Positions 59,128 through 64,000 of a DNA stretch of 64,000 bases are shown one piece after another. The position numbers and the translations under genes are program-made. The notes beneath the pieces are model-generated. The model was not told the DNA's origin. It made no database searches and worked only from the letters and a program-made list of their open reading frames with translations. Numbering within the stretch: position 1 is the stretch's first letter; each line of letters begins with the position of its first letter. The stretch spans positions 78,503,193-78,567,192 of the forward strand of contig OX465579.1 of the NCBI GenBank assembly GCA_950022655.1, given 5' to 3'. The stretch is from Alentia gelatinosa. Its lineage: Eukaryota; Annelida; Polychaeta; Phyllodocida; Polynoidae.

Positions 59128-60841
59128 ACTGGTCCCATGGGGTCAGGGGTCATGCCCACAGTGTCTATTCATATGTACGTCAATGGCTGTCACTCAGCAT
59201 ATGTTTCTTTTATTATGTCATGGTCTATCAGCAGCTTACTTTAAGGGATCATTCCGCCCCTGACTTCTCTGGTCCTTCAAAATTAAAAGATGAATCAAAG
59301 CATGCGATTTTTGCTCGTATGAAACACAACCGATACAGATTAACCTTGTCTAGCACCGTCAGGCTAAGTGAGCATGGAATTATCAAGGGGGGTTGAAACT
59401 AATATACAACTCCATTATACCAAGGTGCATCTGGCATCATATGGAAATCAGGGTCTGTGACACCATTCCCATTTTTTAATATGATTTATTTGACAAAGCA
59501 GGGAAGACTTGTTTCCATCTACACACTCTGCTTCAGAGCCTGATTTTTATACGGCTATTCTCAGAGCTCGATCATAAAACCCAAAGTAAAACCAAATAAC
59601 TCATATGGAAGTCTGATCCACTAGAGGTCGCGTCAGACAGTCCACTCCTGCGTTTTTTGCTTGCATGAAATATAACCGATCCAAATTAACCTTGTCTAGC
59701 ACAGTCAGGCTAAGTAAGCATGGAATTTTAAAGGGGGGGGGTGAAATTAATATACAGCTCCATTATACCAAGGTGCATCTGGCAGAACATGGAAATCAGG
59801 GTCTGTGACACCATTCCCAGAACATGAATCTGCCCTTCAAATATATGTGTATCACAGTACATTATACAACACAAACCTTGGGACTATCTTCAAGGTTGAT
59901 ATAATTTCTTCTACAAAGCGGGGAAGGCTTTGTTTTTATTTTTCCATTACCACGCACCTTTCGGCTCACTCGGGGAGGGAGGGCCTAATTTTTTCAGAGC
60001 TCTTCTAAGAGCTCGATCTTAAAACCAAAAGTAAAACCAAATAACTCATCTTAAGTCTGATCCACTAGAGGTCGTGTCAGACAGTCCATTCCTGCATTTT
60101 TTGCTCGTATGAAACACAACCGATCCAAATAAACCTTGTCTAGCACCGTCAGGTTAATTAAGCATGGAATTATAAAGGGGGGGTTGAAATTAATATACAA
60201 CTCCATTATGCCAAGGTGCATCTGGTAGCACATGGAAATCAGGGTCTGTGACACCATTCCCAGAACATGAATCTGCCCTTCAAATATATGTGTATCACAC
60301 TACATTATACAACACAAACCTTGTTACCATCTTCAAGGTTGATATAATTTCTTACACAAAGCGGGGAACGCTTTGTCTTTTTTTTCTAACCGCCTGCCTT
60401 TCGACTGTCTGCTGAGAGGTTAATTTTTGTAGGGCTCTTTTAAGAGCTCCATCTTAAAACCAAAAGAAAAAAAACCAAATAGCTCCTCCTGGAATTCAAC
60501 AAAGTGGGGAACACCTTTTTTTATCTCCTGGAAATCTCCTACATAGCTTTGATTCATCTTTTAATTTTGAAGGACGAGAGAAGTCAGGGGCGGAATGATC
60601 CCTTAAAGTAAGCTGCTGATAGACCATGACATAATAAAAGAAACATATGCTGAGTGTCGCCTACATAGCTTTGATTCATCTTTTAATTTTGAAGGACCAG
60701 AGAAGTCAGGGGCGGAATGATCCCTTAAAGTAAGCTGCTGATAGACCATGACATAATAAAAGAAACATATGCTGAGTGACAGCCATTGACGTACATATGA
60801 ATAGACACTGTGGGCATGACCCCTGACCCCATGGGACCAGT
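59128..60841. repeat. Foldback structure with 174-bp inverted arms
   Basis: The left arm 59128-59301 is the reverse complement of 60668-60841 (ACTGGTCCCATGGGGTC ... GAATCAAAGC); the inner edge is duplicated at 60548-60667. The ~1.37-kb centre carries inverted R-repeats (GCATGCGATTTTTGC to the GGAGATTTCC region). The arms are also found in the inverted copy near 43.8 and 45.4-45.7 kb. Confidence 0.85.
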
Positions 60842-60916
60842 TATATGCAAATTTCTTCCTGTGGTCACATGATCTGGGAGGTGTTATATGCAAATTTCTT
60901 CCTGTGGTCACATGAT
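60841..60916 (+). promoter_or_regulatory. Promoter module of 72-aa gene copy 3
   Basis: Two direct modules TTATATGCAAATTTCTTCC then GTGGTCACATGATC, with TCACATGA at 60865 and 60908. Identical to the minus-strand module at 45361-45433. Confidence 0.65.
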
Positions 60917-60965
60917 CCAGAGTGAGTTCAAATATGGGCCGGATTTCACACATACGCTAGATGAG

Positions 60966-61184
60966 ATGGATCCACAAGTGGAACTAGACATTGCGATGGA
61001 TGACCTTCATATCATCAAAGAAATTCTCAGATTGAACTACCTACTCAGAAGACCCCTTAGGATATTCGAGGCTCATGAGATGGTAACTTCTAGTGGGACT
61101 CGGAATACCAGAGACGCATCTACAGACACGACAGAAGTGCTCCATGAGAGGGAAACTAAGGATGTGTCCACACAGACTGACTGA
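60966..61184 (+). CDS. 72-aa protein with C-terminal LC8-binding-type motif, copy 3
   Basis: Full-length copy from ATG 60966. It differs from copy 1 by a few residues (IKEIL for IEEIL; TDTTEV for TDMSEV) while keeping the helix and the KDVSTQTD end. AATAAA follows at about 61205. A minus-strand ORF overlapping it (61073-61336) is not convincing. Function inferred only from the short motif. Confidence 0.55.
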   Translation: MDPQVELDIAMDDLHIIKEILRLNYLLRRPLRIFEAHEMVTSSGTRNTRDASTDTTEVLHERETKDVSTQTD

Positions 61185-64000
61185 GGAGGCACATGTGCAA
61201 AGGAATAAATGAAACTAAAACTTACATTTTTCATGTCTTTTATTCCAATGACTTCATCATAGCATTGAATTGAATAAAAAATTACACAGTGATATAGTCT
61301 AAAACTTACAATGAGATTATTATGCCATATGAGCACTATAGCATTGCCTGTATGGTCATAAATGGGAAGATGAAGGCTTAGGGAGTTATATCTGACATGG
61401 TGCCAAAGAAGTAGTGGGGGAAGGCTTACGGAGTTATATCTGACATGGTGCCAAAGAAGTAGTGGGGGAAGGCTTATGGAGTTATATCTGACATGGTGCC
61501 AAAGAAGTAGTGGGGGAAGGCTTACAGAGATAGATCTGTCATGGTGCCGAAGGAGTAGTGGGGGTAGGCTCAGGGAGTTATATCTGACATGGGGCCAGAG
61601 GAGTAGTGGGGGAAGGCTTGGGGAGTTCTATCTGGGACAGTGCCAGATGAGTAGTGGGGGAAGGCTTAGGGAGTTATATCTGACACGGTGACAGATGAGT
61701 AGTGGGGGAAGCCTTAGGGAGTTATATCTGGCACAGTGCCAGATGAGTAGTGGGGGAAGGCTTAGGGAGTTATATATGGGACAGTGCCAAATGAGTAGTG
61801 GGGGTAGGCTCAGGGAGTTATATCTGACATGGTGCCAGAGGAGTAGTGGGGGAAAGCTTAGGGAGTTCTATCTGGGACAGTGCCAAATGAGTAGTGGGGG
61901 GAGGCTTAGGGAGTTATATCTGACATGGGGCCAAAGGAGTAGTGGGGGAATGCTCATACACATGGATCTGGCATGGTGCCAGAGGAGTAGTGGGAGAAGG
62001 CTTATACACACGGATCTGGCATGGTGCCAAAGGAGTAGTGGGGAAAACCCTAGAGAGTTATATCTGGCAGAGCCCAAAGGAGTAGTGGGAGAAGGCTTAT
62101 ACACATGGATCTGGCATGGTGCCAAAATATGGCCAAATGAGTAGTGGGGGAAGGTTTACATAGATGGATCTGGCAAGGTGTAAAAATATGGCCAAATGAG
62201 CACTAGTACCAGGCTTACATAGTGTGATTTCCCCCCCGAACCAGGTGCGGAAATAGGAGCATAGGAAAAAACCAGGTGTGGAAGGAAGGGCATACGATCA
62301 CGTTACCTAGGACTACACGTGCCAAACAAAATACCATGGCCGGACCCAGGGCCCTGTCTGCCCATATCAACCATTCCCGCCTTTTCCTGGCCCCGGAGGT
62401 GGATATTCACTGGTCCCATGGGGTCAGGGGTCATGCCCACAGTGTCTATTCATATGTACGTCAATGGCTGTCACTCAGCATATGTTTCTTTTATTATGTC
62501 ATGGTCTATCAGCAGCTTACTTTAAGGGATCATTCCGCCCCTGACTTCTCTGGTCCTTCAAAATTAAAAGATGAATCAAAGCATGCGATTTTTGCTCGTA
62601 TGAAACACAACCGATACAGATTAACCTTGTCTAGCACCGTCAGGCTAAGTGAGCATGGAATTATCAAGGGGGGTTGAAACTAATATACAACTCCATTATA
62701 CCAAGGTGCATCTGGCATCATATGGAAATCAGGGTCTGTGACACCATTCCCATTTTTTAATATGATTTATTTGACAAAGCAGGGAAGACTTGTTTCCATC
62801 TACACACTCTGCTTCAGAGCCTGATTTTTATACGGCTATTCTCAGAGCTCGATCATAAAACCCAAAGTAAAACCAAATAACTCATATGGAAGTCTGATCC
62901 ACTAGAGGTCGCGTCAGACAGTCCACTCCTGCGTTTTTTGCTCGCATGAAATATAACCGATCCAAATTAACCTTGTCTAGCACAGTCAGGCTAAGTAAGC
63001 ATGGAATTTTAAAGGGGGGGGTGAAATTAATATACAGCTCCATTATACCAAGGTGCATCTGGCAGAACATGGAAATCAGGGTCTGTGACACCATTCCCAG
63101 AACATGAATCTGCCCTTCAAATATATGTGTATCACAGTACATTATACAACACAAACCTTGGGACTATCTTCAAGGTTGATATAATTTCTTCTACAAAGCG
63201 GGGAAGGCTTTGTTTTTATTTTTCCATTACCACGCACCTTTCGGCTCACTCGGGGAGGGAGGGCCTAATTTTTTCAGAGCTCTTCTAAGAGCTCGATCTT
63301 AAAACCAAAAGTAAAACCAAATAACTCATCTTAAGTCTGATCCACTAGAGGTCGTGTCAGACAGTCCATTCCTGCATTTTTTGCTCGTATGAAACACAAC
63401 CGATCCAAATAAACCTTGTCTAGCACCGTCAGGTTAATTAAGCATGGAATTATAAAGGGGGGGTTGAAATTAATATACAACTCCATTATGCCAAGGTGCA
63501 TCTGGTAGCACATGGAAATCAGGGTCTGTGACACCATTCCCAGAACATGAATCTGCCCTTCAAATATATGTGTATCACACTACATTATACAACACAAACC
63601 TTGTTACCATCTTCAAGGTTGATATAATTTCTTACACAAAGCGGGGAACGCTTTGTCTTTTTTTTCTAACCGCCTGCCTTTCGACTGTCTGCTGAGAGGT
63701 TAATTTTTGTAGGGCTCTTTTAAGAGCTCCATCTTAAAACCAAAAGAAAAAAAACCAAATAGCTCCTCCTGGAATTCAACAAAGTGGGGAACACCTTTTT
63801 TTATCTCCTGGAAATCTCCTACATAGCTTTGATTCATCTTTTAATTTTGAAGGACGAGAGAAGTCAGGGGCGGAATGATCCCTTAAAGTAAGCTGCTGAT
63901 AGACCATGACATAATAAAAGAAACATATGCTGAGTGTCGCCTACATAGCTTTGATTCATCTTTTAATTTTGAAGGACCAGAGAAGTCAGGGGCGGAATGA
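61020..64000 (+). repeat. Tandem 3281-bp unit, copy 2 (runs off the window)
   Basis: Repeats 57739-61019, including the 48-bp array (61371-62161), foldback arm (62409-62582) and R-repeats (62583-63820), and is cut by the window end after about 2980 bp. The array probably continues. Confidence 0.92.

Larger units (their letters stand above)
57739..61019 (+). repeat. Tandem 3281-bp unit, copy 1
   Basis: The next copy begins exactly 3281 bp on (AAATTCTCAG at 57740 and 61021). The unit holds the end of the 72-aa gene, the 48-bp minisatellite (58090-58880), a foldback pair (59128-59301 against 60668-60841), inverted R-repeats, and the promoter and start of the next 72-aa gene. Units look nearly identical, with an indel in a G-run (about 59745). 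Confidence 0.92.

Noticed and set aside
60966..61000. A true BH3 domain in the 72-aa protein
   Set aside because: The essential small residue before Asp is Met and the first hydrophobic position is Pro, so the match is too weak to call.

Overview
This window is eukaryotic nuclear DNA: genes are split by GT-AG introns, repeats are dense, and there are no operons or Shine-Dalgarno sites. The content (an ABCB9/TAP-like transporter, a Ty3/gypsy element primed by tRNA-Leu, a LINE tail with a CCHC motif, many MITEs and a Bcl-2-like gene) fits a marine invertebrate genome. Amphioxus or a lophotrochozoan is my best guess, but the sequence does not settle the species.

Region 1 (1-31.85 kb, minus strand): eleven coding exons of an ABCB9-like half-transporter. 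All splice phases agree and give 741 codons. The last exon or exons appear to lie left of the window. The large intron between exons 2 and 3 (7.5-29.6 kb) holds a 5'-truncated LINE with a piggyBac-like MITE at its stop codon, a 1.3-kb TIR element with palindromes, a decayed copy of exon 2, and a very young 17.3-kb Ty3/gypsy element in the opposite orientation.

Region 2 (11.84-29.16 kb): the Ty3/gypsy element has 433-bp LTRs that look identical, a 4-bp TTAG target duplication, a tRNA-Leu primer site, a 3.1-kb leader, gag with three zinc knuckles, protease, RT, RNase H and integrase. Its pol contains five in-frame 1287-bp copies of the segment from the RT YLDD box through RNase H to the linker before integrase, plus a sixth shortened copy, in one 2873-codon ORF. 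This is the most striking feature of the window.

Region 3 (31.85-38.6 kb): no convincing gene. It holds several nested non-autonomous elements with terminal inverted repeats, G-rich minisatellites and a tRNA-derived SINE.

Region 4 (38.6-64 kb): small intronless or leader-spliced genes set among satellites and kilobase-scale inverted and tandem duplications. They include a complete Bcl-2-like gene (BH3, BH1, BH2, tail anchor), two copies of an unrecognised 159-170 aa gene, and three copies of a 72-aa protein ending in a dynein light chain (LC8)-type TQT motif. Their upstream regions share TCACATGA/TCATGTGA boxes and the octamer ATGCAAAT, several with a TATA box. I infer one co-regulated gene set, possibly an endogenous DNA virus or an unclassified mobile unit amplified with its repeats. 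No viral core gene (polymerase, capsid, integrase, packaging ATPase) is visible here, so that remains a hypothesis.
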